DNA of 64,000 bases from the NCBI GenBank assembly GCA_964351655.1, contig CAYGPD010000007.1, positions 1-64,000 on the forward strand, given 5' to 3'. Below are positions 44,379 to 53,931 of this stretch, piece after piece (position 1 is the stretch's first letter; each line of letters begins with the position of its first letter). Source of the DNA: Hirschia sp964351655 (lineage in GTDB: Bacteria; Pseudomonadota; Alphaproteobacteria; Caulobacterales; Hyphomonadaceae). The notes beneath the pieces were generated by a model. The model ran no database searches. It was not told the DNA's origin and worked only from the letters and a program-made list of their open reading frames with translations. The position numbers were made by a program, and so were the translations under genes.

Positions 44379-45410
44379 ATGGGCAGAGACGGCGATATCA
44401 CAGACCCCACACGTCAAGCAGGTGAAACACAAGATCGCGCGCTGCGTCCCCTCTCATTTGATGATTTTACAGGGCAGGAAGCCGCAAAAGCGAATTTGAA
44501 GGTGTTTGTACAGGCCGCCCGCAATCGCGGAGACGCTTTAGACCATGTCTTATTGTTTGGCCCCCCCGGATTAGGAAAAACGACGCTTGCGCAAATTATG
44601 TCTCGTGAAATGGGCGTCGGTTTTCGGTCAACATCTGGACCTGTCATCGGTAAAGCAGGTGATTTAGCGGCACTTTTGACAAATTTAGAAGAAAACGACG
44701 TTCTATTTATCGATGAAATTCACCGCCTTTCACCTATCGTGGAAGAAATACTTTACCCTGCGATGGAAGATCATACCCTCGATATTATGATAGGCGACGG
44801 CCCTTCTGCACGGTCAGTGAAGATCGACCTGCCACCCTTCACCTTAGTGGGTGCAACCACCCGTGCTGGCCTTCTGTCTACCCCTCTGCGTGATAGGTTC
44901 GGCATCCCTGTTCGGCTAGAGTTTTATACTCCAGAGGAGCTTGGTGGAATTGTGTTTCGAGCCGGCATCAAAATGGGAGCAAACATCACAGAAGATGGAG
45001 CAATTGAAATTGCACGTCGTGCACGGGGTACGCCACGTATTGCCATTAGATTGCTTCGTCGTGTTCGCGATTTTGCAGAAGCGGATGGAAACCAAATCAA
45101 CAGAGCCGCAGCGAGTAAAGGGCTGGCTCGTCTAGAAGTGGATACTGATGGACTAGATGCCTTAGACCGACGCTATTTAAACGCGCTTGTAAAAACTTAT
45201 TCTGGTGGCCCTGTTGGAGCAGACACATTAGCCGCTGCATTATCGGAAGCTCGTGATGCAATTGAAGAGGTCATTGAACCTTATTTAATGCAACAAGGCC
45301 TAATTATGCGTACGCCGCGTGGACGCGTGGCAGCTCCAGATGCTTACAAGCGACTAGGCATGCTTCCTCCACAGAGCAATACACAGCTTGATATATTCAA
45401 CGAAAAATAA
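44379..45410 (+). CDS. ruvB: Holliday junction branch-migration helicase RuvB
   Basis: AAA+ motor that drives branch migration with RuvA. The 343-residue product has the N-terminal LRPLSFDDFTGQ, Walker A GPPGLGKTTLAQ, Walker B FIDEIHRL, sensor 1 GATTRAG, the arginine-finger region PLRDRFG, and the C-terminal winged helix with TPRGR. It is directly upstream of ybgC and tolQ as in many proteobacteria, but ruvC-ruvA lie about 18 kb away on the other strand. Confidence 0.96.
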   Translation: MGRDGDITDPTRQAGETQDRALRPLSFDDFTGQEAAKANLKVFVQAARNRGDALDHVLLFGPPGLGKTTLAQIMSREMGVGFRSTSGPVIGKAGDLAALLTNLEENDVLFIDEIHRLSPIVEEILYPAMEDHTLDIMIGDGPSARSVKIDLPPFTLVGATTRAGLLSTPLRDRFGIPVRLEFYTPEELGGIVFRAGIKMGANITEDGAIEIARRARGTPRIAIRLLRRVRDFAEADGNQINRAAASKGLARLEVDTDGLDALDRRYLNALVKTYSGGPVGADTLAAALSEARDAIEEVIEPYLMQQGLIMRTPRGRVAAPDAYKRLGMLPPQSNTQLDIFNEK

Positions 45411-45561
45411 TCAACCCATGCGTGCAATTTATTTTACATTTGTTGAGATACCCGATAGTTAATGCCTCTCAAGGATTTCGTTACACGGTGCCTAGCCATC
45501 TTGAACATACGGATATTCATCAACACATAATACGCATGCAACTCTTCAGGGAGATCCCTCA

Positions 45562-46008
45562 ATGCACGATACACCTGAAATCGGACGCATCGCTAATGAT
45601 GAACACATTCTACCGCTTCGCGTATATTATGAAGACACTGATTTTACCGGCGTTGTATATCATGCAAACTATTTGAAATTTTTCGAACGAGGTCGTTCTG
45701 ATTTTCTAAGATTTGTCGGCATGAGTCATGAGCAACTTGCCAAGGCAGAGAGCCCGCTCCCATTTGCCGTTGCAAGGATGGAAATTGACTTTAAACGCCC
45801 CGCCAAAATTGATGATGCTTTGTGCGTACATACTCGTTTTATGGGAGCAAAAGGCGCTCGGCTCATTTTTGATCAAAAAATCTATCGTGATAATACACTT
45901 CTTTGTGTAGCTAAGGTCACGATCGTACAAATAAATATGGATGGTATTTTAATCCGTCCTACAGAATCACTCCTCAACGCTTGGGGACAATTTCAGTTTG
46001 AGAAATAG
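45562..46008 (+). CDS. ybgC: Tol-Pal-associated acyl-CoA thioesterase
   Basis: A hot-dog-fold thioesterase of the 4-hydroxybenzoyl-CoA type. The 148-residue product opens with LRVYYEDTDFTGVVYHANYLKFFERGR, which contains the catalytic Asp and the family signature. It is the first gene of the tol-pal block. CAGGGAG lies before the ATG. Its role in Tol-Pal function is unclear in all bacteria. Confidence 0.93.
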   Translation: MHDTPEIGRIANDEHILPLRVYYEDTDFTGVVYHANYLKFFERGRSDFLRFVGMSHEQLAKAESPLPFAVARMEIDFKRPAKIDDALCVHTRFMGAKGARLIFDQKIYRDNTLLCVAKVTIVQINMDGILIRPTESLLNAWGQFQFEK

Positions 46009-46295
46009 CATCTGGAGCAGAAAAATCTGCGACTTCCAATGACTATTTGATTGAACATTCCACTTAAATCCTAAAATTGATACTCTGAAGTTCATCGCAG
46101 GTGCTATAATTTGATACATTTCAAAAAATTCATGCGTTGACGGACTGCACAAATGCATTTTGCGTGTGTAATTGACAGTTATCTCCTTCATCTCGCCCAA
46201 TTTGCACTCCATGCAGGCTATGAATAAGGAAATTAACTTACGGGCTCAGATTGTCTGACGTCCGGTAAGACTGATCAATAAGCACTGAGGTCCTG

Positions 46296-47105
46296 ATGAT
46301 GTCGCTAGAACTTTTGATTACAAGCGGAAGCGATGCACTCGCCGCTTTACCACTCATGCAAGTGGTAACAGATAGTGTGGCTAGTGCTGGCCCTGCAGAG
46401 ATCGGAGAAGTCGCGTCTGCAGAAGAGTTCTCTTTTGTATCTTTGATACTCAAAGCTGGACCCGTCGTTAAACTCGTAATGCTTGTTCTTGTTATTATGT
46501 CCGTATGGTCATGGATGGTGACCTTCGACAAATGGACTGGAATGGCCGCGACACGCTCCAAAGGTAAAAAATTTGAAGAAGCTTTTTGGTCCGGCCAGCC
46601 TCTCGACGAAATGGACGACCGTGTAGGCGACAAACCTTCAGATGCTTTAGCTCGTGTTTATTCCGCGGGCTCTCGTGAATGGCGTGAAGCACGCAGACTT
46701 CGTTCACTCAACGATAGCGTTGCAACATCTTTGCTTCAACGTGCACGCTCTCAAATGGGTGTCGCCGTTAACCGAGAAGCAAGTAAAATGGAAAAAGGCC
46801 TTTCGACTCTAGCAATTATCGCATCATCAGCTCCATTTATTGGGCTTTTTGGAACTGTCTGGGGGATTATGACAGCCTTCCGTGATATTGGTATGGCGGG
46901 TGAAACTAACCTTGCCGTTGTTGCCCCAGGTATGGCTGAAGCATTGTTTGCAACAGCGCTTGGCCTTCTTGCAGCTATTCCAGCTATGATTTTCTACAAC
47001 AAGTTTTCTGGTGACGTGAACAAGTTCGTCGAACACATGGATACATTTGCCGAAGAGTTTACAGTTCGTATTTCCCGCCGTCTCGCTGAAAGATTGGATG
47101 AATAG
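46296..47105 (+). CDS. tolQ: Tol-Pal proton channel subunit TolQ
   Basis: Inner-membrane subunit of the TolQR motor that energises TolA. The 269-residue product has three hydrophobic helices: about 52-70 (VKLVMLVLVIMSVWSW), then APFIGLFGTVWGIMTAF and ALFATALGLLAAIPAMIFYN, the last two typical of TolQ/ExbB/MotA. An N-terminal extension of about 40 residues precedes helix 1. A 287-base gap separates it from ybgC, so it may have its own promoter. Confidence 0.95.
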   Translation: MMSLELLITSGSDALAALPLMQVVTDSVASAGPAEIGEVASAEEFSFVSLILKAGPVVKLVMLVLVIMSVWSWMVTFDKWTGMAATRSKGKKFEEAFWSGQPLDEMDDRVGDKPSDALARVYSAGSREWREARRLRSLNDSVATSLLQRARSQMGVAVNREASKMEKGLSTLAIIASSAPFIGLFGTVWGIMTAFRDIGMAGETNLAVVAPGMAEALFATALGLLAAIPAMIFYNKFSGDVNKFVEHMDTFAEEFTVRISRRLAERLDE

Positions 47106-47108
47106 ACA

Positions 47109-47567
47109 ATGGCTATGATGTCCCCCTCTTCAGGCGGTGGCCGTGGTCGCCGTCGATCGCAAAATGCTGACATTAACGTCACCCCAATGGTGGATGTTAT
47201 GTTGGTGCTTCTCGTTATTTTTATGGTTACTGCGCCTATGGTTGTGACAGGTGAACCTGTAAATTTAGCAAAAACAAACTCTAAACCTCTCCCCCCAAGT
47301 GAGCAGCAATCCCTTGCGCTTACTGTGAACGAAGCTGGTCAAATGTTTATCGGAAGCAATACTGAGCCCGTTGAACCCGGACAACTTGGAGCACAACTTA
47401 TTGCAATCGCCAAAAATGGCTACGAAGACCGCGTTCTAGTACGCGGAGATAAAGCTGCTGATTATGGTCAGGTGCTATCGGCACTTTCGCTGGTACGCGA
47501 CGCTGGATTCACAAATGTGGGTCTTGTGACTGACTCAACAGGAACCCGTAAGGCCAAAGGAAACTAA
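47109..47567 (+). CDS. tolR: Tol-Pal motor subunit TolR
   Basis: Inner-membrane partner of TolQ. The 152-residue product has a basic cytoplasmic start, DINVTPMVDVMLVLLVIFMVTAP with the membrane-embedded Asp that carries protons, and a periplasmic domain ending NVGLVTD. Three bases separate it from tolQ and three from tolA, so the genes are translationally coupled. Confidence 0.95.
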   Translation: MAMMSPSSGGGRGRRRSQNADINVTPMVDVMLVLLVIFMVTAPMVVTGEPVNLAKTNSKPLPPSEQQSLALTVNEAGQMFIGSNTEPVEPGQLGAQLIAIAKNGYEDRVLVRGDKAADYGQVLSALSLVRDAGFTNVGLVTDSTGTRKAKGN

Positions 47568-47570
47568 GGC

Positions 47571-48455
47571 GTGCGCCCAGGTTTTACCCTCTCTATACTT
47601 CTACATGTGCTGATTTTTGGATCAGCCTATGTTGTGTTTCCTATGGCCAACACAACTATGTCTGAAGAATTAATCATTGTACCGATTGAGCTGGTGACAG
47701 TTGCGGATACAACTAATTTAGCTGTCTCAAAACCTAAAGAGCCAGAAAAAGTTCCTGAACCGGAGCCCGAGCCAGACCCAACACCAGAACCAGACGACCC
47801 TATTCCGGAAGATGAAGCTGAAATTTCTGATGAGCCAGACCCATTTGCGGAAGAAGAAGGCAATACCAAAGCAACACCAGAAGAAGTAGAACCTGTTCCT
47901 GAAGAAATAGAACCTGAAGAAGCTGAGCCGGAAAAAAAGCCAGAACCAAAACCAACACCAAAACCAACTCCCAAGGTGATCCCACCAGAAGAGAAAAAGG
48001 AAACAACAAACTCTTTCCTAAATAGCGTGTTGCAAACAACAGAAGACAAGAAAAAGACCAGAGAACGGGAGTTCAAGTCTGCGCCCGACCTTAAAAAGGT
48101 TGAAAACGCAAACGAAAACAAACGCTCCGCTGGTGATAGAAGTCGTGACACAGCAACTTGGTCTACTTTGCTAAGATCCAAAATAGAAACCAAGTGTTTT
48201 CGCGATCCGTCAGACATGGCAAATGCAAAACGCCTAAAGGTAACTTACAAAATCACCTTTAACAGAGATGGTAACTTAATGCGTGCGCCTCGTCGTGTTC
48301 AGCCAACTATCATTCCAGCAGGTGATCAGCAATTGCGCGTCTTTGATATCAACGCATCGAGAGCTATCGAAAAATGTGCACCATACAGTGACATATTTCC
48401 ACCAGAACTCTATGACGAATGGAAAGACTTTACTTTAAATTTCGGATCTGAATGA
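47571..48455 (+). CDS. tolA: TolA-like periplasm-spanning protein
   Basis: A 294-residue protein with one N-terminal membrane helix (about 5-25) and a long, strongly acidic Pro/Glu region (about 55-130) with repeated PEPE- and KPTPK-type units. These form an extended rod. A C-terminal domain (TWSTLLRSKIETKC...KVTYKITFNRDGNL) resembles TolA/TonB domain III. Its position between tolR and tolB supports the call. It starts with GTG at 47571. Confidence 0.88.
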   Translation: MRPGFTLSILLHVLIFGSAYVVFPMANTTMSEELIIVPIELVTVADTTNLAVSKPKEPEKVPEPEPEPDPTPEPDDPIPEDEAEISDEPDPFAEEEGNTKATPEEVEPVPEEIEPEEAEPEKKPEPKPTPKPTPKVIPPEEKKETTNSFLNSVLQTTEDKKKTREREFKSAPDLKKVENANENKRSAGDRSRDTATWSTLLRSKIETKCFRDPSDMANAKRLKVTYKITFNRDGNLMRAPRRVQPTIIPAGDQQLRVFDINASRAIEKCAPYSDIFPPELYDEWKDFTLNFGSE

Positions 48456-48556
48456 TCTCGAATCTGCGTAAGACTCTAGAAGACATAATTCCGCCGAGAC
48501 GTTATGTTGTAAATGTTCGGCTAAATCGAGACTTTGAAGGATAGGAGATCCTCGCC

Positions 48557-49921
48557 ATGAAATCAGCTGTCAGCTTTCTTGCTGCGTTTCTATGTAGTTT
48601 GCTTTGCCTGCCCGCTTTTGCGCAGGACGGAAATGTCGTTAACATCACCAAAGGCACATTCGAACCCATGCCAATGGCGATCCCTGACTTCTCAGGCGAT
48701 ACGCCAGAAGCTGCGACTGTGGGAACTGATATTGCAGAAGTTATTCGAAATGACCTTGCTGGGTCTGGCCTCTTCCGAATGATCAGTCCTGATGCTTTCG
48801 TTGAGAAAAACTTAGATATCGCTGTTCTGCCCACTTTCGCCGATTGGAAAGTTATTAGTGCGGATGCCCTTCTTGTCGGAAAAACAATTATTGATCCATC
48901 AGGCACAATGGCAACGCAATTTCGTTTATTCGACGTCTTTACCGGTAAACAACTATACTCGCAGGAATACACCGTCTCCTCTCCTGATAGTTGGAGACGC
49001 ATGGCACACATAATTGCTGATGATATCTACGAACAACTAACACCTGACGGCGGATATTTTGATAGCCGGATCGTATACATCGCTGAAAGTGGCCCTAAAA
49101 CCAAACGTATTCGTCGCTTGGCTATTATGGATCAAGACGGTGCCAATCCACAATACTTAACCGATGGACGTATCGAGGTTCAAACGCCACGTTTTGACCC
49201 ATCTTCACAAACAATCATCTACACAGCACTCGTACCCGACGCACGTAACCCTATTCTCGAGCGTCGCCGTGTATATTTGTTTGACATCGAAACGGGTCGC
49301 CAAGAAGTAATTGGTGACTATGGTGTGACATCATTCGCTGCCCGCTTTTCACCAGATGGAAGCCACATTGCGATGAGTTTATCTGAAGACGGAAATTCTG
49401 ATATATATGTGTTAGACCTTGCCCGTCGTCAGCGAACACGCCTCACAAACAATCTTGCGATTGATACTTCCCCTTCATACTCTCCGGACGGAAAAGAGAT
49501 CGTATTTACTTCTGACCGTGGTGGCTCTCCGCAACTATACATTATGAATGCGGATGGATCTGATAGAAATTGTGAAAATGGACCACGCAACCAAGTTTGC
49601 CGCATTACCTTTGGTAAGGGCATATATTCAACGCCGGTTTGGTCGCCACGTGGAGACTTAATCGCCTTCACAAAACAGACTCAGGGACGGTTCGAAATCG
49701 GCGTTATTAAAACAGATGGTAGCGAAGAACGCACTTTGACCTCTGATTTCTTGGCAGAAGGTCCCACTTGGTCCCCAAATGGACGAATCATAATTTTCTT
49801 TAAGGAAGCACGTGGTGGGCGTCCAGGCCTATGGAGTATCGATTTGAGTGGTCGCAATCTTGTGCGTGTTCCGACACCTGGAGATGCATCAGACCCTGCT
49901 TGGTCGCCAATTTTAAGATAA
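48557..49921 (+). CDS. tolB: Tol-Pal periplasmic beta-propeller TolB
   Basis: Periplasmic protein that binds Pal and TolA. The 454-residue product has a signal peptide (cleavage near AFAQ, about residue 22), an N-terminal domain, and a six-blade propeller with repeated SPDGSHIAMS, SPDGKEIVFTSDRGG, SPRGDLIAFTK and SPNGRIIIFFKE units. AGGATAGGAG precedes the ATG. Full length. Confidence 0.95.
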   Translation: MKSAVSFLAAFLCSLLCLPAFAQDGNVVNITKGTFEPMPMAIPDFSGDTPEAATVGTDIAEVIRNDLAGSGLFRMISPDAFVEKNLDIAVLPTFADWKVISADALLVGKTIIDPSGTMATQFRLFDVFTGKQLYSQEYTVSSPDSWRRMAHIIADDIYEQLTPDGGYFDSRIVYIAESGPKTKRIRRLAIMDQDGANPQYLTDGRIEVQTPRFDPSSQTIIYTALVPDARNPILERRRVYLFDIETGRQEVIGDYGVTSFAARFSPDGSHIAMSLSEDGNSDIYVLDLARRQRTRLTNNLAIDTSPSYSPDGKEIVFTSDRGGSPQLYIMNADGSDRNCENGPRNQVCRITFGKGIYSTPVWSPRGDLIAFTKQTQGRFEIGVIKTDGSEERTLTSDFLAEGPTWSPNGRIIIFFKEARGGRPGLWSIDLSGRNLVRVPTPGDASDPAWSPILR

Positions 49922-50252
49922 AAAACAAAGGCCACTCAACCACGAGTGGCCTTACGCCTTTGAATTCAGACTGAATTGATCAAACCAATACAAACGCCTA
50001 TCCATCTCATATCGACTTATGTTACAGCAAATTGCATTTAATTTTGCCTACCTATAAGACGACATATTAAAAATCATGATAGAATCTGATTGATAGTATT
50101 GCCGTTTACAGGTTAGACGCATTATGCTGAACACACGTTCATCGATCGTGCGCTAGTTTCGTATTTTGGTCACATAAAACCGATATGAGATAAATGCAAT
50201 CCGTTCACGTCCAAGTCGGACGTGAGCGTCCTAAGGGGAGTCTTAAAGACCA
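49922..50252. promoter_or_regulatory. tolB-pal intergenic region
   Basis: 331 bases that start with a terminator-like hairpin after tolB. The remainder is A/T-rich to about 50120. This length suggests that pal has its own promoter. No gene is seen. Confidence 0.5.
49928..49953 (+). terminator. Hairpin after tolB
   Basis: AAGGCCACTC (49928-49937) pairs perfectly with GAGTGGCCTT (49944-49953) with a 6-base loop. No long T run follows, so termination may be partial. Confidence 0.6.
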
Positions 50253-50795
50253 ATGAGTTACAAAGTAAGCTTCGCTGCTCTGACGTTCACAGTAGCGGCT
50301 CTCGCATCCGGTTGTGCTTCTACTGTAGAAGAGCCGACTCCGGTTCCAACACCAGCACCTGTAGCAGCACCTGCTCCAGCACCGACACCTACTCCGGTGC
50401 CTGTAGCTCCAAAAGGTCCGCTTGCCGGTTCTTTGGAAGATTTCAACGTTAACGTTGGCTCCAAAGTGTACTTTGATGTAGACCAATACAACCTTGATGA
50501 CGCTGACCGCCAAATTTTGGCTCGTCAAGCTTCATGGTTGAGCAAATACCCAGCCGTGACTGTTCTTATCGCAGGTAACTGTGACGAGCGCGGAACACGC
50601 GAATACAACATCGCTCTTGGTGAGCGCCGTGCAGCAGCAGCAAAAGACTACCTTGTTGGTCTTGGAATTTCTGCCTCACGTATCGAAACTGTTTCTTACG
50701 GTAAAGAGCGCCCAGCAGACCCACGTTCTACAACGGATGCTTGGTCAATCAACCGTAATGCCTTCACGCAACTTGTTACTGGCGTAAACGGCTAA
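50253..50795 (+). CDS. pal: Peptidoglycan-associated lipoprotein Pal
   Basis: Outer-membrane lipoprotein that binds peptidoglycan and TolB. The 180-residue product has a lipobox ASGC (Cys about residue 21), a Pro/Ala/Thr-rich linker (about 25-50) and an OmpA-like domain with VYFDVDQYNL, the peptidoglycan-binding NCDERGTREYN and ALGERRAAAAKDYL. A GGGGAG sequence lies before the ATG. It is the expected gene after tolB. Confidence 0.95.
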   Translation: MSYKVSFAALTFTVAALASGCASTVEEPTPVPTPAPVAAPAPAPTPTPVPVAPKGPLAGSLEDFNVNVGSKVYFDVDQYNLDDADRQILARQASWLSKYPAVTVLIAGNCDERGTREYNIALGERRAAAAKDYLVGLGISASRIETVSYGKERPADPRSTTDAWSINRNAFTQLVTGVNG

Positions 50796-50813
50796 ACATT
50801 ACAGCTGCAGTTT

Positions 50814-50846
50814 GCCTCCACGTCGCCTTATTTTCGGCGTGGAGGC
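50814..50846. terminator. Hairpin between pal and cpoB
   Basis: GCCTCCACG (50814-50822) pairs with CGTGGAGGC (50838-50846). No T run follows, so it may trim or attenuate the transcript rather than fully terminate it. Confidence 0.5.
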
Positions 50847-50863
50847 CTGCTAGCACTTGATAT

Positions 50864-51727
50864 ATGAGCATTATGCGTACTCTTCGTTATTCAACCGCCA
50901 CAGTGCTTTCGCCTGTGGTTGTTTTGTTAGCTACCCTTACCATGCCTGCACAGGCTCAAGTAAGTGTCGACCCTATGGCTGCACGGCTTCAAAGCCGAAT
51001 GGATGCGATTGAAGAAAATATACAACGTGCAACAGGACGAGTTGAAGAATCCGGTTTTCAGGTCAATCAATTGCGTCGACGAATTGAAGTTCAAGCTAGT
51101 GAAATAGCGGACCTCAAACAACAATTATCTACTCAAAATGATCGCCTAAAGAAGCTTGAAAGCATCATCAATGCACCTCTTGATGCAGCTTCAAATGCAG
51201 CAGATGGCCCAGCTGAAACAACTATACCGCTAGTTGGCGCAACAGATTCAACGACAAAAGCATCACTCGCTGCCGCACGGACGGACGACGAGGCGATTGC
51301 ATCGAAATCAGCTGAGGCAGCTACTCCTGATCTACCATCAGATCCTAGTACATTGTTTCGTCAGGCAAAAAATCTTCTCCTTAAAGGTGACTATCCAGCT
51401 GCTGAGACTGCGTTCTCTCACCTTGTAGAAACTCACCCAGAAGCGCCTGAAGCTGCTGAAGCCCAATATTGGCTAGGTGAGTCTTTACTCATTCAAGAAG
51501 CATTTCCCGAAGCGGCAGAAGCATATGTAACTTTGATACGCTCCTATCCCGACTCTCCCAAAGCGCCAGACGGTCTTGTCAAACTAGCACGGTCATTGCG
51601 CATGATGGGTGATACTGCACAAGCATGTGGCGCGCTATCGGAGCTTGCGAATTTATACCCGCAAACTAACCCGATGACCCGCAGTTTGGCCAAAACAGAA
51701 CGTGATCGCGCGGGCTGTTCCGAGTAA
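50864..51727 (+). CDS. cpoB: Tol-Pal system protein CpoB/YbgF
   Basis: Periplasmic coordinator of peptidoglycan synthesis and Tol-Pal. The 287-residue product has a signal peptide (cleavage near AQAQ), an N-terminal coiled coil (RLQSRMDAIEENIQRA through IEVQASEIADLKQQL), a variable linker, and a C-terminal TPR domain (AKNLLLKGDYPAAETAF, AEAQYWLGESLLIQEAFPEAAEAY). Length and order match. A second ATG three codons in (50873) is possible. Confidence 0.92.
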   Translation: MSIMRTLRYSTATVLSPVVVLLATLTMPAQAQVSVDPMAARLQSRMDAIEENIQRATGRVEESGFQVNQLRRRIEVQASEIADLKQQLSTQNDRLKKLESIINAPLDAASNAADGPAETTIPLVGATDSTTKASLAAARTDDEAIASKSAEAATPDLPSDPSTLFRQAKNLLLKGDYPAAETAFSHLVETHPEAPEAAEAQYWLGESLLIQEAFPEAAEAYVTLIRSYPDSPKAPDGLVKLARSLRMMGDTAQACGALSELANLYPQTNPMTRSLAKTERDRAGCSE

Positions 51728-51757
51728 TTCTATCTGTTTATTGAGGACGGAGTGCAC

Positions 51758-52300
51758 ATGGTTTCCAAGTTTCCGAGCTTAAAATCAAATACCCTCGGAC
51801 TTATTATTGGAAGCATGCTGCTATCTTATAGCTCTTTTCCTGCTCATGCGCAAAATGCGCCCTCGTCTGCTGAAAGCGTGAGGGGAGGAATTTTAGATGC
51901 TTCAGATGCGAGCCGCCTGTCGCGTTTTATGACGACATTGGGATATCAAGCGGATATGGCACATGGACCTGCCGGTGATCCTACAATAAACGGACGTATA
52001 TCAGAGACTGACTATTCCATTCAGTTTTACGAATGTGAGAATGGAGAGTTTTGTAATTCCATTCAATTTCTTGCAGACACACCTGTTCCACCTAATATGA
52101 CAATGGAAAAGGTAAATGCGTTCAACATGCGCTGGCGGTATGTGCGTGCATCCATAACGTCAAATGTTGTGCGATTACAAATGGATGTGAACTTGGACGG
52201 CGGTGTAACTGCTGGTAATATCGAAGATACTCTGGATATATGGCGGCGTCTCCTTGAAACTTTCGAAACAGAATTTGCAGCAAAAGCCCCTGCTAAATAG
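51758..52300 (+). CDS. Exported YbjN-domain protein
   Basis: A 180-residue protein with a signal peptide (cleavage near AHAQ). The mature part has the YbjN-like fold sequence DASDASRLSRFMTTLGY, FYECENGEFCNSIQFLA, and NAFNMRWRYVRASI...LDGGVT. YbjN domains are of unclear function, often chaperone-like. ATG 51758 is used; GTG at 51752 is also feasible, since GGAG lies between the two. It ends inside the start of tilS. Confidence 0.78.
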   Translation: MVSKFPSLKSNTLGLIIGSMLLSYSSFPAHAQNAPSSAESVRGGILDASDASRLSRFMTTLGYQADMAHGPAGDPTINGRISETDYSIQFYECENGEFCNSIQFLADTPVPPNMTMEKVNAFNMRWRYVRASITSNVVRLQMDVNLDGGVTAGNIEDTLDIWRRLLETFETEFAAKAPAK

Positions 52301-53705
52301 CAGCGACTTCGACTATAATTCTCTTGAAAATTTAAATGAAAAAGCACAACGGACACGTCAGATTGTTCATGCTCACTTGAACTTTCTTACACTTAATTTT
52401 GCAAAAAATAAGCATATTGGAGTCGCCGTATCTGGAGGATCTGACTCGCTTTGCCTGCTAATTCTAGCTTGTGATTGGGCTAAGCTACATGGCTGGAAGG
52501 TGTCTGCTTGTACTGTGGATCATCGCTTGCGCCCTGCTGCCATCCTTGAGGCATCGTACGTGCACCAGCTCTGCTGTGGACTTGGTATAGAGCACGACAT
52601 TTTAGCGGTCGAATGGCCCAAAGGTTCTACAACAAAACCCACTCAAACAACTGCACGTAATGCCCGCCATCTTCTTTTCGCAAATTGGACCCGTACGAAA
52701 AACATAACCGCTCTATTGGTAGGCCACACACTAGACGATCGAATTGAAACTATGCTGATGCGTGAAACATCAGGATCTACTGACTATGGCTTAGCGGCGA
52801 TGCCAGGCAAATCTGCCAGCCCTATTTGGCCTGAAGGTAGACATTTATCAATTTTACGACCCGCCAATTCTGCCTCTCGCGAAGCACTTTGCGACATACT
52901 CGAAAATATTGGTGTTCGCTGGGTTTTAGACCCCTCAAATGATAATTTAGATTATGAACGTGTCCGTATACGATCCCACATTGCTTCCCTCTCTAAAAAT
53001 GAACGCGCCGACCTCATCCACCGCTTGCAAGACCTTTCCAATAAACGTGCTCAAACCAATAAGCTTGTAACTGCTTTTTTACGTGATCACACAGTTTGGC
53101 ATCAAGACGGGCGTGCAAGTTTTAAAATGCCCGCATTCGCTGCATTAACTAATGATCTCAAACATCGTGCAGTTGAGCGTATTCTATTGTGTGTGTCAGG
53201 AGCTCAACGGCCTGTGAACATCTCACGAATTGAAAAACTTATACAACACATTGATACAAACAAACTGACGGCCAAACCCGTTTCCGAATGCCTTGGCAAT
53301 TGTATGATTCACATGAGCAAGACAAACATGCAATTTAGTTTGCTGCCTCCAAAAGATAAAACGGCTAGCAAAGACATGCCCCCCCCTCCACTTCATGTAT
53401 CCAAGGATCAAGAAGCCATTTTTATGGGACGCTTTTTAATATCTCTAAAAACGGACACACCTGATGTAAACGTAGAGACGTGGGAAAACGCATTCAAACA
53501 TGACATTAAACATGGCCCCTACCCCGATCGCGAATGTGAAAACCTTTTCGCGAACCGCACCTACCCTGTATTGATGAAATCAACTGCATCCGGCTCTAAG
53601 CAACAATTATCATCCGATCAGTTCTCAATCTCATGTCTACATGAGCAACGTAAAAATCATCTAAGCAATGAAGACTTTGTGCCAATCGCACCTTTATTGT
53701 ACTAA
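52254..53705 (+). CDS. tilS: tRNA(Ile)-lysidine synthase
   Basis: Ligates lysine to C34 of tRNA-Ile(CAU), converting its identity. The 483-residue product has the PP-loop SGGSDS (near residue 60) and the downstream GHTLDDRIETMLMRE and RPANSASREALCDIL catalytic segments. The reading frame opens with TTG at 52254, inside the YbjN gene (47-base overlap), with no ATG before the PP-loop. TTG at 52377 is a closer but shorter alternative, so the true start is uncertain. In many bacteria tilS precedes ftsH, as here. Confidence 0.88.
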   Translation: MKLSKQNLQQKPLLNSSDFDYNSLENLNEKAQRTRQIVHAHLNFLTLNFAKNKHIGVAVSGGSDSLCLLILACDWAKLHGWKVSACTVDHRLRPAAILEASYVHQLCCGLGIEHDILAVEWPKGSTTKPTQTTARNARHLLFANWTRTKNITALLVGHTLDDRIETMLMRETSGSTDYGLAAMPGKSASPIWPEGRHLSILRPANSASREALCDILENIGVRWVLDPSNDNLDYERVRIRSHIASLSKNERADLIHRLQDLSNKRAQTNKLVTAFLRDHTVWHQDGRASFKMPAFAALTNDLKHRAVERILLCVSGAQRPVNISRIEKLIQHIDTNKLTAKPVSECLGNCMIHMSKTNMQFSLLPPKDKTASKDMPPPPLHVSKDQEAIFMGRFLISLKTDTPDVNVETWENAFKHDIKHGPYPDRECENLFANRTYPVLMKSTASGSKQQLSSDQFSISCLHEQRKNHLSNEDFVPIAPLLY

Positions 53706-53931
53706 ATCAGCTCTATGTACTGTGCCAATACGCTATGTTAGGAAGGATATTCAGATAAAAATAGACGATATTCAGCTTGAGTATATTCGACAACCCACTG
53801 TTTTTGTTTGTTTAACTATACAAAACAGCAGAAGTTTCATACAGGTTTGAATATTGCACCTCGTTTTTTATCAAAAGCTTCCCTATGTTGACTATTGATA
53901 TTGTTTTTTCGACCGTTGAAAGGTTTGCTGC

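Noticed and set aside
45422..45676. 84-codon frame between ruvB and ybgC
   Set aside because: It overlaps the ybgC start in another frame, has no ribosome-binding site and no recognisable product.
47750..47990. Repeat array in tolA
   Set aside because: The Pro/Glu-coding repetition is normal low-complexity TolA rod sequence, not a CRISPR or tandem DNA repeat.
47627..48217. 196-codon antisense frame in tolA
   Set aside because: It mirrors the Pro/Glu repeat region of tolA and yields Ser/Gly repeats only.
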